Positions 17,199-28,004 are shown, counted from the first letter of the stretch. The stretch: DNA of 64,000 nt from an uncultured Spirochaetales bacterium (GCA_949299185.1 CASFZR010000003.1:1-64000), one strand, 5' to 3'. Notes: a model not told the origin generated them from the letters alone. Numbers and translations: made by a program.

Positions 17199-17972
17199 AT
17201 GACAGCTATCGTCATAATCACTGCGTTCATAGCCACGATACTCGGATCCATCAGCGGAATAGGGGGCGGTGTGATAATCAAGCCCGTGATGGATGCCATC
17301 TGCCCGTTCTCGGCATCCACGATCAGCTTCCTTTCCGGAACGACCGTCCTCACCATGACGATAGTATCGCTTCTGAGGAGCTGGGGCGGCGAGGTAAGGA
17401 TAGACAGGAGGGGTACGTTCCTCGCCATCGGCGGAGCGATCGGCGGCCTTGTCGGCAAGCTCATCTTCTCCTATGTCTCCTCCGGAGCCTCCGACCCGTC
17501 GTTCGTCTCGCTCGTGCAGAACATCGTGATGGTGGTGCTTACCGTGACGGTCTTCTTCTATGTGCGCTACAAGGCGCGCATCCACACGCTCTCCGTGACG
17601 AATCCCGCCCTCTCATCATTCCTTGGCTTCCTGCTGGGTATGCTATCCTCTTTCCTGGGAATAGGCGGAGGCCCGATAAACATCATGCTGCTCTCCTATT
17701 TCTTCAGCATGGACAGCAAGAGCGCGGCGCTTAACTCGCTCTATATAATATTCTTCTCGCAGGCTGTTTCCTTCATCAGTACCGCGGTCGAGGGATTCCC
17801 TCCGTTCGAGCCGCTGATGCTACTGCCGATGATGGTCGCGGCGGTGCTCGGTGCCACGATAGGGCGCAGCGTGTCACGCCGACTCTCCGGCCATGGCGTC
17901 GATGTCCTCTTCCAGTGGATGCTGGTTGTCATCACGCTTATATCGATCTACAACTGCATACGTTTCGCATGA
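17199..17972 (+). CDS. TauE/SafE-family membrane permease
   Basis: 257 residues, about eight hydrophobic segments, inner membrane. The two family repeats begin ATILGSISGIGGGVIIKPV and LGMLSSFLGIGGGPINIML, each with the G-x-x-x-G-x-G-G-G signature. Members export or import small anions such as sulfite, sulfoacetate or sulfonates; the substrate here is unknown. GAAGGAGG is placed well before the ATG. The frame is open further upstream but only opposite the macrodomain gene. Confidence 0.85.
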   Translation: MTAIVIITAFIATILGSISGIGGGVIIKPVMDAICPFSASTISFLSGTTVLTMTIVSLLRSWGGEVRIDRRGTFLAIGGAIGGLVGKLIFSYVSSGASDPSFVSLVQNIVMVVLTVTVFFYVRYKARIHTLSVTNPALSSFLGFLLGMLSSFLGIGGGPINIMLLSYFFSMDSKSAALNSLYIIFFSQAVSFISTAVEGFPPFEPLMLLPMMVAAVLGATIGRSVSRRLSGHGVDVLFQWMLVVITLISIYNCIRFA

Positions 17973-18027
17973 TCAATCTGGGACGGAAGGCTGTTTAAAA
18001 GTTGCGGTATCACTGAACGTAGGTTAC

Positions 18028-18045
18028 CCTTTTGTTGATAAAAGG
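18028..18045 (+). promoter_or_regulatory. hairpin covering the ribosome site of the iron-binding protein gene
   Basis: CCTTTT (18028-18033) pairs with AAAAGG (18040-18045) around GTTGAT; the right arm is the start of the AAAGGAG ribosome site of the gene at 18054. It could limit translation if the stem forms. Confidence 0.35.
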
Positions 18046-18053
18046 AGATTCCT

Positions 18054-19058
18054 ATGAAGAAACTAACCGCATTCGTGCTTGTGGCGCTTATCGCCGTATC
18101 GTCGATATTCGCCGCCGAGTCCGTGAATGCCTACACGACCCTTGAGGAGCCGCTTGCCGCAGCCCTGTTCGCACGCTTTGAGGAAGAGACCGGCATAAAG
18201 GTCAATTTCGTGCGTCTCTCAGGAGGAGAGGCCGTGGCGAGGCTTGAGGCCGAGGCTTCCAATCCTCAGGCATCGATCTGGGTCGGAGGCGTAGGGCTTG
18301 ATCATATCACGGCGAAGGGAAAGGGCCTTACTGAGCCTTATGTGAGCCGCTATTCCAGGAACACCCCTGCACAGTATCGTGATCCTGAGAACTATTGGAT
18401 CGGACTCTATGTAGGACCGCTTACGTTCGTGACTAACCTTGACAGGGCAGAAGAGCTTGGCCTTGATGTGCCGCATTCCTGGGCCGATCTTCTCAAGCCG
18501 GAGTACAAGGGCTACATAAGGATGGCGAATCCTAATTCCTCTGGAACCGCGTATAATGTCCTGACGACGATGTGCTACGTCCTTGGCTCGGAAGATGCGA
18601 TGATGGAGTACATGACGGAGCTGGACAAGAATATCGATCAGTATACGCGCTCTGGATCCGCTCCTGGAAAGAGCGTAGGAACGGGTGAGATACCTGTGGC
18701 TATCGGCTACGCGCATGATCAGGTAAAGCTTAAGGAGGCTGGTGCAAACATCGAGATAACGGCTCCTGAGGAAGGAACAGGATTCGAGCTTGCCTCGATG
18801 TCGCTTGTTAAGGGCGGCCCTGATCCGGTGAATGCGAAGAAGCTCTATGACTGGATCATTTCCGATACTGATGCGCAGCAGATCTTCACCGAATGGTATG
18901 TCGTACTTGTAGCAAATGGCGCACCAAAGCATCCTGATGCGCTTTCGATCGATCAGATCAAGACCGTCAATCAGGATTTCGCCTGGGATGGTGATCCCGA
19001 GACAAAGAGCCGCCTGCTCGACCGCTGGACAAGCGAGATCGGAAACAAGCGCGGCTGA
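18054..19058 (+). CDS. iron(III)-type ABC transporter substrate-binding protein
   Basis: 334 residues. Signal peptide MKKLTAFVLVALIAVSSIFA, cleavage near FAAES. SVNAYTTLEEPLAAALFARF and GIKVNFVRLSGGEAVARLEA are typical of the AfuA/FutA/FbpA group of ferric-ion-binding proteins (type II fold); NPQASIWVGGVGLDHI is also shared. It is followed by a fused permease and an ATPase of the same system. The substrate is probably Fe3+ or a ferric complex; related proteins bind 2-aminoethylphosphonate or thiamine, so this is not certain. Confidence 0.85.
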   Translation: MKKLTAFVLVALIAVSSIFAAESVNAYTTLEEPLAAALFARFEEETGIKVNFVRLSGGEAVARLEAEASNPQASIWVGGVGLDHITAKGKGLTEPYVSRYSRNTPAQYRDPENYWIGLYVGPLTFVTNLDRAEELGLDVPHSWADLLKPEYKGYIRMANPNSSGTAYNVLTTMCYVLGSEDAMMEYMTELDKNIDQYTRSGSAPGKSVGTGEIPVAIGYAHDQVKLKEAGANIEITAPEEGTGFELASMSLVKGGPDPVNAKKLYDWIISDTDAQQIFTEWYVVLVANGAPKHPDALSIDQIKTVNQDFAWDGDPETKSRLLDRWTSEIGNKRG

Positions 19059-19068
19059 TCGCTCCCTA

Positions 19069-19090
19069 CCTGCCTCCGGCCGGAGGCAGG
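19069..19090. terminator. 22-nt perfect palindrome between binding protein and permease genes
   Basis: CCTGCCTCCGG followed at once by its reverse complement. No T-run, so it may be an mRNA-stabilising stem or attenuator between a highly expressed receptor gene and its permease, as seen after livK. Confidence 0.5.
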
Positions 19091-19106
19091 CATCTATGGA
19101 TAAGAG

Positions 19107-21344
19107 ATGTTCAATAAGAGAAGACTGATCCAGTTCGCGGTCATAGCCGTTCTTTTCTGTTCTGCCGTACTCTGGATCTACAGCCAGCTTGCATCTTCGT
19201 TCTCAGCGTATGTTGATGAGCGTAACTTCAAGGAGATAAGCCTCTTCGCGGAGACCGCTCCTGATGAGATAACCGCCGATACGGCTGCTCCATGGCTTTC
19301 ATCTGTCTCATCTATGATTCCTGGCGCGAGAAGCGCCTATCTCATATACGATGAGGAGATCTTCGACTTCAGGCCCTTTGGCGGCTCCGAGCCTCTGATA
19401 GCGCTCTATGAGGCGGAAAGTGGATCAGACGCCTTCATCCGGGCCATGGATAGCTGCTATTACCTTGAGCCGATGGTGATGCCGACGCTCTACAGCGTCG
19501 ATTATTCAGCCGATCCTGATGCGACAATAGCGACGCCAAGCGAGAGCCAGCTCTATTTCATACCAACATCCGATGAGAGCGGCGCTTTCGTGACAGGTGC
19601 TGTGATGATTGCGGTTCCGGATATCGCATCCTCAGGATTCGAAGGCCTGCTGCGCACGCTGCTGGCCGGAGGAACGCTCCTGTTCCTCCTGATCGTATTC
19701 ATACTCATGTTCACGCGTGATCCGATGACAGGCTTCCTTGTGCTTGGCCTTTTCGTGATCGTGGGGCTCTTCGTGGCATTCCCGATCTTCGAGGCCGTGA
19801 GGCTGTCGTTCATCGTGGATGGACGCTTCTCATTCGCAACCTGGCGGGCCTGCCTGTCTCCTACATATCTTGAGGCGCTTTGGGGCTCCTTGAAGCTTGG
19901 CGTGCTTACCGCCTCTATCTCCACCGTGATAGGCTTCATGTTCGCATTCCTGATAGAACGGACATCATTCCGGCCGAAGAGGCTGATGACGACGCTCGCG
20001 ACGATGCCTGTTATATCACCGCCATTCTCGCTCTCTCTTTCCATAATCCTCCTTTTCGGAAACAATGGCCTGATATCCAAGCAGATACTCCATCTGGATG
20101 CCTCGATATACGGGTTGGGAGGACTTGTGCTGGTTGAGACGATAGGCATGTTCCCGATCGCGTTCATGACGCTCTCCGGAGTGCTGAGGCAGATAGACTC
20201 CACAGTAGAGGACGCTGCACTGGATCTCTCCGCTACGAGATGGCAGGCATTCCGAACGGTCACGCTTCCACTGGCTATACCCGGCATCCTCTCTGCCTGG
20301 CTTCTTGTGTTCACGAACAGCCTGGCAGACTTCGCGAATCCGCTCCTTCTTTCCGGTGATTATCGCGTACTCTCCACGGAGGCCTATATGATCGTTACCG
20401 GCAGGAACAACCTAGGAGCTGGATCCGCGCTCTCGTTCCTCTTGCTGCTGCCTACGCTTACCGCGTTCCTGGTACAGCGCTTCTGGGTATCGCGAAAGAG
20501 CTATGTGACCGTTACGGGAAAGCCATCCACTACGCTTACCGATCTTACCAACCGTCCTGTAAGAATCGTGCTGGAGGCTGTATCCTGGACGATAATGGGC
20601 TTCATACTGGTTCTCTATCTCACGATCGTTGCCGGCTGCTTCGTCCGGAACTGGGGTATCGATTACTCATTCACCCTCGATAACTGGGGAGAGGCGCTGG
20701 GAAGAGGCTGGACCGCCATACGTGATACCGTCACGCTTGCCGCCATAGCCACGCCTATCGCAGGATTGCTGGCTATGATCGCCGCGATGCTTATCGTGCG
20801 TAAGAAGTTCCCGGGAAAGAGGCTTCTTGAGATACTCATCATGACCCCATACGCCATTCCAGGCACGCTGATCGGCATAAGCTATATCCTTGCGTTCAAT
20901 AAGCCTCCGATCCTTCTTGTCGGTACAGGCGCCATCATCGTCATAAACTACGTCATACGTGAGCTTCCCGTAGGTGTGGAGAATGGTATCGCGGCCCTTC
21001 ATCAGATCGATCCCGCCATAGAGGAGGCCGCGTCCGACCTCGGCGCGGACGTGAACACGGTATTCCGTACGATCGTGCTGCCGCTGGTGCGTCCCGCGTT
21101 CATATCATCGATGAGCTATACGTTCGTACGTTCCATGACTGCCGTATCAGCGATCATCTTCCTCATAAGCGCGAGATGGAATCATCTTACGGTATTGATC
21201 TTCAATTTCTCGGAGAATCTGAGGTTCGGCCTGGCCAGCGTCCTCTCGACGGTTCTCATCGCCATAGTGCTGGCCGTGTTCTTCCTCATGAATGTCCTTG
21301 TCCGTGACGAGGGCCTGACTGAGAAGACGATCTCTGCGAGGTAG
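19107..21344 (+). CDS. fused iron-type ABC transporter permease with an added N-terminal extracytoplasmic domain
   Basis: 745 residues. The C-terminal ~530 residues are a tandem FbpB-like permease with two ATPase-coupling EAA loops (AALDLSATRWQAFRTVTLP near 380; EAASDLGADVNTVFRTIVLP near 645). The unusual part is residues 1-205: a membrane helix at 9-28, a hydrophilic extracytoplasmic stretch of about 150 residues (30-180), and a second helix at about 183-202, before the canonical permease begins at GFLVLGLFVIVGLFVAFPIF. This helix-domain-helix layout is that of a sensor module. The domain matches no family I recognise. The ribosome site is weak; the ATPase gene starts two bases after the stop. 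Confidence 0.85.
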   Translation: MFNKRRLIQFAVIAVLFCSAVLWIYSQLASSFSAYVDERNFKEISLFAETAPDEITADTAAPWLSSVSSMIPGARSAYLIYDEEIFDFRPFGGSEPLIALYEAESGSDAFIRAMDSCYYLEPMVMPTLYSVDYSADPDATIATPSESQLYFIPTSDESGAFVTGAVMIAVPDIASSGFEGLLRTLLAGGTLLFLLIVFILMFTRDPMTGFLVLGLFVIVGLFVAFPIFEAVRLSFIVDGRFSFATWRACLSPTYLEALWGSLKLGVLTASISTVIGFMFAFLIERTSFRPKRLMTTLATMPVISPPFSLSLSIILLFGNNGLISKQILHLDASIYGLGGLVLVETIGMFPIAFMTLSGVLRQIDSTVEDAALDLSATRWQAFRTVTLPLAIPGILSAWLLVFTNSLADFANPLLLSGDYRVLSTEAYMIVTGRNNLGAGSALSFLLLLPTLTAFLVQRFWVSRKSYVTVTGKPSTTLTDLTNRPVRIVLEAVSWTIMGFILVLYLTIVAGCFVRNWGIDYSFTLDNWGEALGRGWTAIRDTVTLAAIATPIAGLLAMIAAMLIVRKKFPGKRLLEILIMTPYAIPGTLIGISYILAFNKPPILLVGTGAIIVINYVIRELPVGVENGIAALHQIDPAIEEAASDLGADVNTVFRTIVLPLVRPAFISSMSYTFVRSMTAVSAIIFLISARWNHLTVLIFNFSENLRFGLASVLSTVLIAIVLAVFFLMNVLVRDEGLTEKTISAR

Positions 21345-21346
21345 GA

Positions 21347-22444
21347 ATGGAAAAGAAAAGCGTATCGGTTACGCTCGACCATGTGACTAAGAGATTCAAG
21401 AACGTGAAGGGGAAGGCGGATGTTATCGCCGTCAATGACTCCTCGTTCGTCATAGAGCCTGGTGAGCTTGTAACGCTCCTAGGGCCATCTGGCTGCGGTA
21501 AGACGACGACGCTCAGGATGATCGCCGGCTTCGAGCTTCCGACAGAGGGGCATATCCTCATAGGCAACGAGGATGTGACCATGCTGCCACCTAACAAGCG
21601 TGATACCGCCACCATGTTCCAATCCTATGGCCTCTTCCCGCATATGACGGTATTCGACAACGTCGCATATGGCCTGAAGCTCCGTAAGGTGGATAAGGCT
21701 GAGATAACCAGGCGCGTTGAGGAGATGCTATCGTTACTTGGACTCGGTGATATGGGAGACAGGGCGCCGTCGAAGCTTTCTGGAGGGCAGCAACAGCGCG
21801 TGGCTCTTGCCCGTTCCCTTATTGTCGCGCCCTCTGTGCTGCTTCTGGATGAGCCCCTTTCGAACCTCGATGCGCTGCTGCGTGAGCAGATGAGGGTTGA
21901 GATAAAGAAGGTGCAGAGGGCAATGGGCATCACTGCCGTCTATGTCACCCATGACAGGACAGAGGCCATGTCGCTTTCCGACCGGGTCATCGTCATGAAG
22001 AACGGCGTCATAAGGCAGATGGGGTCTCCCTCCCAGATATATGAGGCCCCTGATTCCAGATTCGTCGCGGGGTTCGTCGGCAAGGCCGCGTTCTTCAATG
22101 TCGAGGTGAAAGGGCATGATGGGGAGAACTGGATGTGTGCCCTGGGCAATAAGGTCGTCCCTGTCACCCATGCCGCCTCTGGCGTGAAGGAGGGGCGTGC
22201 CGTGATAATGGCCAGGCCTGAGTCGCTGAAGGTACTGGGAAAGGGCGAAGGAAAGATCGATGGCCGCGTCAAGCTCAACGTATACCTAGGCAGTGCCGTA
22301 GAATCCTTCATAGATACTCCGTTCGGGGAGGTTCTGGCTGAGATAGATGATCCATATGTAAAGACGATCTATCCCGAAGGGAGCGAGGTGTCTATAGACT
22401 TCAGCCCTGACAGGGTCCGCCTGCTTTCTGAAAGCGAGGAGTGA
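21347..22444 (+). CDS. iron-type ABC transporter ATPase
   Basis: 365 residues, FbpC/PotA-like. Walker A LGPSGCGKTTTLRMIAG, Q-loop TATMFQSYGLFPHMTVFDNV, signature KLSGGQQQRVALARSL, Walker B LLLLDEPLSNLDALLREQMR, switch His in VYVTHDRTEAMSLSDRV. Residues about 245-365 are a regulatory TOBE-like beta domain. The two-component system begins 56 nt downstream in the same direction. Confidence 0.93.
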   Translation: MEKKSVSVTLDHVTKRFKNVKGKADVIAVNDSSFVIEPGELVTLLGPSGCGKTTTLRMIAGFELPTEGHILIGNEDVTMLPPNKRDTATMFQSYGLFPHMTVFDNVAYGLKLRKVDKAEITRRVEEMLSLLGLGDMGDRAPSKLSGGQQQRVALARSLIVAPSVLLLDEPLSNLDALLREQMRVEIKKVQRAMGITAVYVTHDRTEAMSLSDRVIVMKNGVIRQMGSPSQIYEAPDSRFVAGFVGKAAFFNVEVKGHDGENWMCALGNKVVPVTHAASGVKEGRAVIMARPESLKVLGKGEGKIDGRVKLNVYLGSAVESFIDTPFGEVLAEIDDPYVKTIYPEGSEVSIDFSPDRVRLLSESEE

Positions 22445-22486
22445 GCGATAAGGCGGGCAGGGCTTTCCTCTCGCCTCCATTGGTCA

Positions 22487-22492
22487 TATAGT
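22487..22492 (+). promoter_or_regulatory. -10 element (TATAGT) of the response-regulator gene, leaderless arrangement
   Basis: TATAGT is followed by seven bases and the ATG at 22500. TTTCCT 17 nt upstream is a poor -35, so an activator may be needed. Confidence 0.4.
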
Positions 22493-22499
22493 CTCATGT

Positions 22500-23180
22500 A
22501 TGCGCGTGCTTATTGCTGATGATGAGAAGGATCTTAACGACGTGCTGACACGCACCCTCTCCGATGAGGGATACGCGGTGGACAGCGTCTATGATGGCGA
22601 TAGCGCCCTTGAATACCTCGAGGCGGGGCCGTATGATGCCGCCGTGCTTGATATAATGATGCCCGGGATCGACGGATTCGAGGTGCTGCGTCGCTACAGG
22701 GAAGGGGGAGGCCGTACTCCCGTCCTGCTGCTTACCGCGCGGGATGGCGTCGATGACAGGGTGCGTGGCCTTGATAGCGGCGCTGATGATTACCTTGTAA
22801 AGCCGTTCATGTTCCCTGAGCTTCTTGCGCGCCTGCGTGTCCTGATGCGGCGGCGTGATGGCTCTGAGCGCTCCTCCGTCCTCCGCTGCGGTCCTCTTTC
22901 CCTCGATACCGCCTCTCATCGGGCCGAGCGATCCGGACGCGCGATCGATCTCAGTGCCAAGGAGTATGCGATACTCGAGTATATGATGCGTAACGTAGGC
23001 TCCATACTCTCCCGTGAGAGCATCCGCAGCCACATATGGTCATGGGATTATGAAGGGGAGTCAAATGTCGTCGATGTCTATATAAGGTATCTTCGCAAGA
23101 AGATCGATGACGGCGAGGAGAAGAGGCTCATACACACGATACGCGGCTCTGGATACATGCTCTCGGAGGATGATGGGTGA
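22500..23180 (+). CDS. OmpR-family response regulator
   Basis: 226 residues. Receiver domain with acidic pocket ADDEKDL, phospho-acceptor Asp51 in AVLDIMMPGIDG, Thr in LLLTARDGVDD and Lys in YLVKPF; then a winged-helix DNA-binding domain (about 130-224) with LSAKEYAILEYMMRN and VDVYIRYLRKKID. It is encoded just before its kinase (overlap TGATG) and downstream of an iron-type ABC transporter. Target genes are unknown; the transporter and the nearby PepSY gene are candidates. Confidence 0.95.
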   Translation: MRVLIADDEKDLNDVLTRTLSDEGYAVDSVYDGDSALEYLEAGPYDAAVLDIMMPGIDGFEVLRRYREGGGRTPVLLLTARDGVDDRVRGLDSGADDYLVKPFMFPELLARLRVLMRRRDGSERSSVLRCGPLSLDTASHRAERSGRAIDLSAKEYAILEYMMRNVGSILSRESIRSHIWSWDYEGESNVVDVYIRYLRKKIDDGEEKRLIHTIRGSGYMLSEDDG

Positions 23181-24541
23181 TGCTCTCGATCAAGAAGAGG
23201 ATAGTCCTCTGGTATACCGTCTGGATGGTCGCGATCATCTCGCTGATCCTCGCGGTCCTTTCCTCCGGAAGCGGTACGCTCGTGGAGAGACGAACCAAGG
23301 CGCTCCTCACAGGAATGGTCCATGAGCGGGCGGAGGAAATAGAGGTCAGCCAGGGCCGGATAAGCATAGATGAGGATATCTCGTTCTTCGAGGACGGTGT
23401 GTATATGGCCGTATATTCCTCTTCAGGCAACCTCATCGCCGGACGGATACCTAGGGATGTGCCCCTCGGCGATTACCCTGAGAACCAGGTGCTGGTGGTC
23501 CCAGGGGATGATGACGGCTCATGGTATGTCTACTGGATACAGCTATCATTCGCCTCAGACAGCTCCGCGCGCATAATCGGCGCCATCCGGGCCCAGGATA
23601 TGTCGATATTCTTCTCAGCCTTCGCCAGCCTCTCCTTCTGGCTGATCGTGGTCATAGCTGTGCTGTCCTCGATCGGCGGGTATATTATCGTGCGGCGTTC
23701 TCTACGGCCTGCGGAGCGCGTGGTCAGGACGGCAGGGGAGATCGCGGTGGGAAGCGACCTCTCGAAGCGGATCGGCCTGGGGGAGGGCTCCGGTGAGATA
23801 CACCAGATGGCCGCGGCCTTCGATAAGATGCTTTTCAGGCTTGAGGCGGCCTTCGAGCGCGAACGGCAGTTCACCGATGACGCTTCCCATGAGCTGAGGA
23901 CCCCGATCTCCGTCATACTCGCCGAGTGCGGCTATGCCAGGGCTCATATCGATGATGAGGAGAAGACCTCGGAGGCCATAGGAACCATCGAGGCGCAGGC
24001 CGGCAGGATGTCGAGGCTCGTGTCCGCGCTGCTCTCCATCGCCCGCTCGGAGAAGGGAACGCTGACTCCCGTCAGGACCGATGTCGATCTCTCGGAACTT
24101 GGGGCGATCGTGCTTGAGACCATGGAGGACAGGGCCGGGGAGAAGGGGATATCCCTATACGCTGATATAGAGCCGGACGTTCACCTTTATTGCGATCATG
24201 ACATGCTCATGGCCATGATGGTGAACCTCCTTTCCAACGCCATAAGCTATGGCCGTGAAGGCGGCATGGCGAGGCTTTCCATCAAGGATCATGGCACAGA
24301 TGTCATGATAAGCGTCAGCGATGATGGCATCGGAATCGCTGAGAAGGATATCAATAGGATATGGGACAGATTCTATCAGGTGGATCCCTCACGACGGAGC
24401 GGGGGGGCTGGACTCGGCCTTCCTATCGTCCGCATCCTCGCGGAGAGCCACGGTGGAAGCGCTGCCGTCGAGAGCGTGATAGGAAAAGGATCGGTATTCA
24501 CCGTTCAGCTTCCGAAGGAGCCTTCACCCTCGACGAAGTGA
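23180..24541 (+). CDS. membrane sensor histidine kinase
   Basis: 453 residues from ATG 23180, which overlaps the response-regulator stop; a GTG three bases earlier is possible. Topology: membrane helix at 8-30, extracytoplasmic sensor about 31-150, second helix about 155-178, HAMP linker (RRSLRPAERVVRTAGEIAVG), dimerisation domain with His237 in TDDASHELRTPISVI, and an ATPase domain with NLLSNAISYG (N-box), VSDDGIGIAEKD (G1), FYQVDPSR (F) and GGAGLGLPIV (G2). All catalytic boxes are present. The gene ends 37 nt inside the convergent GNAT gene. Confidence 0.95.
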   Translation: MLSIKKRIVLWYTVWMVAIISLILAVLSSGSGTLVERRTKALLTGMVHERAEEIEVSQGRISIDEDISFFEDGVYMAVYSSSGNLIAGRIPRDVPLGDYPENQVLVVPGDDDGSWYVYWIQLSFASDSSARIIGAIRAQDMSIFFSAFASLSFWLIVVIAVLSSIGGYIIVRRSLRPAERVVRTAGEIAVGSDLSKRIGLGEGSGEIHQMAAAFDKMLFRLEAAFERERQFTDDASHELRTPISVILAECGYARAHIDDEEKTSEAIGTIEAQAGRMSRLVSALLSIARSEKGTLTPVRTDVDLSELGAIVLETMEDRAGEKGISLYADIEPDVHLYCDHDMLMAMMVNLLSNAISYGREGGMARLSIKDHGTDVMISVSDDGIGIAEKDINRIWDRFYQVDPSRRSGGAGLGLPIVRILAESHGGSAAVESVIGKGSVFTVQLPKEPSPSTK

Positions 24542-25107
24542 ACCTCTGATTCCTCCCAGTACCTCATGTAGGTCCTTCCGTCCATGCCGTCTAGGTTGAG
24601 CTGGTACATGCGGAAGACCACGGGGATTCCCTTAGGCTGCCATAGCTCCTGATAGGAATACCTGTAGCTCATCCCTATGTTCCTCATCACTCGTCCGCTA
24701 TGGGGATTATTCCTGTCATGCGTTGCCGTCACGTAAGGTATCCCATCTTCTCCGAGGCTCTGGATGAAGGCCCGCCCGGCCTCGGTCGTCACTCCCTGAT
24801 GCCAGAACTCATGGCGGATGGCATAGCCCAGATCATATGAGTCATCCATGCCGATCTTGATGTATCCTATCGGCACGTCATCGGATCTAAGGCATATGGC
24901 GTAGGTGTACTCCCATCCCTTACGGTAGCGCGAGAGATATCGTTCCTCAAGAAAGCGCCTGGCATCATCCATATCCCTTGCCGTATGCCAGGGGAGGAAG
25001 GTGTTGGCCTCCTCGTCGCCGTATATCCTATAGACGGCATCCAGGTCATCCTCGGTGAAATGCCGGAGGCACAGTCGCTCGGTTCTGATTATTCTTTCGG
25101 AAATCAT
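24505..25107 (-). CDS. GNAT acetyltransferase, RimJ/RimL type
   Basis: 200 residues. IIRTERLCLRHFTEDDLDAV is the standard opening of RimJ/RimL-like acetyltransferases, and LGYAIRHEFWHQGVTTEAGR carries the acetyl-CoA loop region; THDRNNPHSGRVMRNIGM is the conserved motif B. A GGAAG site precedes the ATG. It lies between the two-component genes and the PepSY gene but on the opposite strand, with a 37-nt convergent overlap with the kinase. The acceptor is unknown. Confidence 0.85.
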   Translation of the reverse strand: MISERIIRTERLCLRHFTEDDLDAVYRIYGDEEANTFLPWHTARDMDDARRFLEERYLSRYRKGWEYTYAICLRSDDVPIGYIKIGMDDSYDLGYAIRHEFWHQGVTTEAGRAFIQSLGEDGIPYVTATHDRNNPHSGRVMRNIGMSYRYSYQELWQPKGIPVVFRMYQLNLDGMDGRTYMRYWEESEVHFVEGEGSFGS

Positions 25108-25178
25108 GCTTTCTCATCTTCCTTTAATCTTCACCCTCTATGATAGGGCCATAAAAGGAAAGATAAAGGAGAAACGAT

Positions 25179-25895
25179 ATGAGGATTTCCAAGAGGATCA
25201 TGATGACGGCAGCGGCCCTTGCCGCAGGAACAGCGCTCTTCGCTTCCATCGGGGCGACAGAGGCGGAGATGATCGCGATCGATCATTCAGGGGCAGGCAA
25301 CGCCAGGTTCGTCCATACCGAGCGTGACAGGGATAACGGCAGGCGTCTCTGGGAGGTCGGCTTCTATTCCGGCGATACCGAGTATAGCTATGACATAGAT
25401 GCTGATACCGGGGATATCGTGAAGTATGAGTGGGAACTCGACTGGTGGGATCTGGATGGAGAGGATATCTCAGAGAACGGGGCCCTTGCCGCGGCGCTTG
25501 GGGACTCCGGGGTCGATGAATCCGACGCTTCCTATATCCGCGTGCGCAGGGACTGGGATGATGGCGCGTCGATCTACGAGGTCCGCTTCGCCGATTCCTC
25601 CGCGATCTATGAGTATGATATCGCATCGAATGGCACGATGGTGAAGAAGTCCGTGGAGTATGTCGAGGGGACTACGCGTAGCGTTATGAGCGTGGATGAG
25701 GCCGCCGCGATCGCCCTTGAGCGCGTGCCTGGCGCCACCCGTGATGATATGCGCATCCGCCGCGGCATGGATGACGGGCGCACGATCTACGAAGGCAGCA
25801 TCTACTATGATGGCTATGAGTATGAGTTCGAGATCGATGGCCACAGCGGACGCTTCTTAGACTTCGAGCGTGAGCGTGAGCGCTGGGACTGGTAG
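25179..25895 (+). CDS. secreted protein with three PepSY domains
   Basis: 238 residues. Signal peptide of about 25 residues (MRISKRIMMTAAALAAGTAL). The mature protein has three successive units of about 65-70 residues. Each has an A-x-x-x-A/AL helix, then a charged strand of the type RRDWDDGASIYEV or RRGMDDGRTIYEGS, then YEYDI or YEFEIDGHSG; these are PepSY features. The composition is very acidic (many Asp/Glu, few Lys), suggesting cation binding, though PepSY is better known as a protease-inhibitor-like fold. AAAGGAG precedes the ATG. PepSY genes are often regulated by a neighbouring two-component system, as encoded here. Confidence 0.82.
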   Translation: MRISKRIMMTAAALAAGTALFASIGATEAEMIAIDHSGAGNARFVHTERDRDNGRRLWEVGFYSGDTEYSYDIDADTGDIVKYEWELDWWDLDGEDISENGALAAALGDSGVDESDASYIRVRRDWDDGASIYEVRFADSSAIYEYDIASNGTMVKKSVEYVEGTTRSVMSVDEAAAIALERVPGATRDDMRIRRGMDDGRTIYEGSIYYDGYEYEFEIDGHSGRFLDFERERERWDW

Positions 25896-25904
25896 TCCAT
25901 GAGG

Positions 25905-25945
25905 ATGGGGCCGGGCCGGAGAGAAGGAGTGCCGCCCGACCCCAT
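25905..25945 (+). terminator. hairpin after the PepSY gene
   Basis: ATGGGG-c-CGGGC (25905-25916) pairs with GCCCG-a-CCCCAT (25934-25945), one mismatch, 17-nt loop. Confidence 0.5.
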
Positions 25946-25958
25946 GACATCAAATAGG

Positions 25959-25982
25959 CAGGACGATCATACGGTCGTCCTG
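25959..25982 (+). terminator. second hairpin after the PepSY gene
   Basis: CAGGACGA (25959-25966) and TCGTCCTG (25975-25982) form a perfect 8-bp stem with an 8-nt loop; the following TATCATCATAG is only mildly T-rich. Confidence 0.5.
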
Positions 25983-26000
25983 TATCATCATAGCATATTA

Positions 26001-26016
26001 GTTAGCATTTGCTAAC
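26001..26016 (+). promoter_or_regulatory. GTTAGCA-type operator upstream of the acyl-CoA ligase gene
   Basis: GTTAGCA-TT-TGCTAAC is a perfect 7-bp inverted repeat. The left flank TAGCATATTAGTTAG (25991-26005) recurs exactly at 31499-31513 upstream of the DUF3793 gene. A possible promoter TTTGCT-N16-TATATT (26008-26035) overlaps it; another has TTGACA at 26022-26027. The symmetry recalls DtxR/IdeR-type iron operators (inference). Confidence 0.6.
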
Positions 26017-26089
26017 CCATATTGACATATATATTGTTTACAATTAACGTTTCTGACAGAATATTACTCAAGTGTAGGAATACGCCACG

Positions 26090-27985
<1,896 letters not shown>

Positions 27986-27992
27986 TTTGGTG

Positions 27993-27998
27993 TATGCT
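27993..27998 (+). promoter_or_regulatory. -10 element (TATGCT) of mnmA, leaderless arrangement
   Basis: TATGCT is followed by six bases and the mnmA ATG at 28005; it overlaps the end of the ligase gene. No Shine-Dalgarno is visible. Confidence 0.4.
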
Positions 27999-28004
27999 TC
28001 ACCC

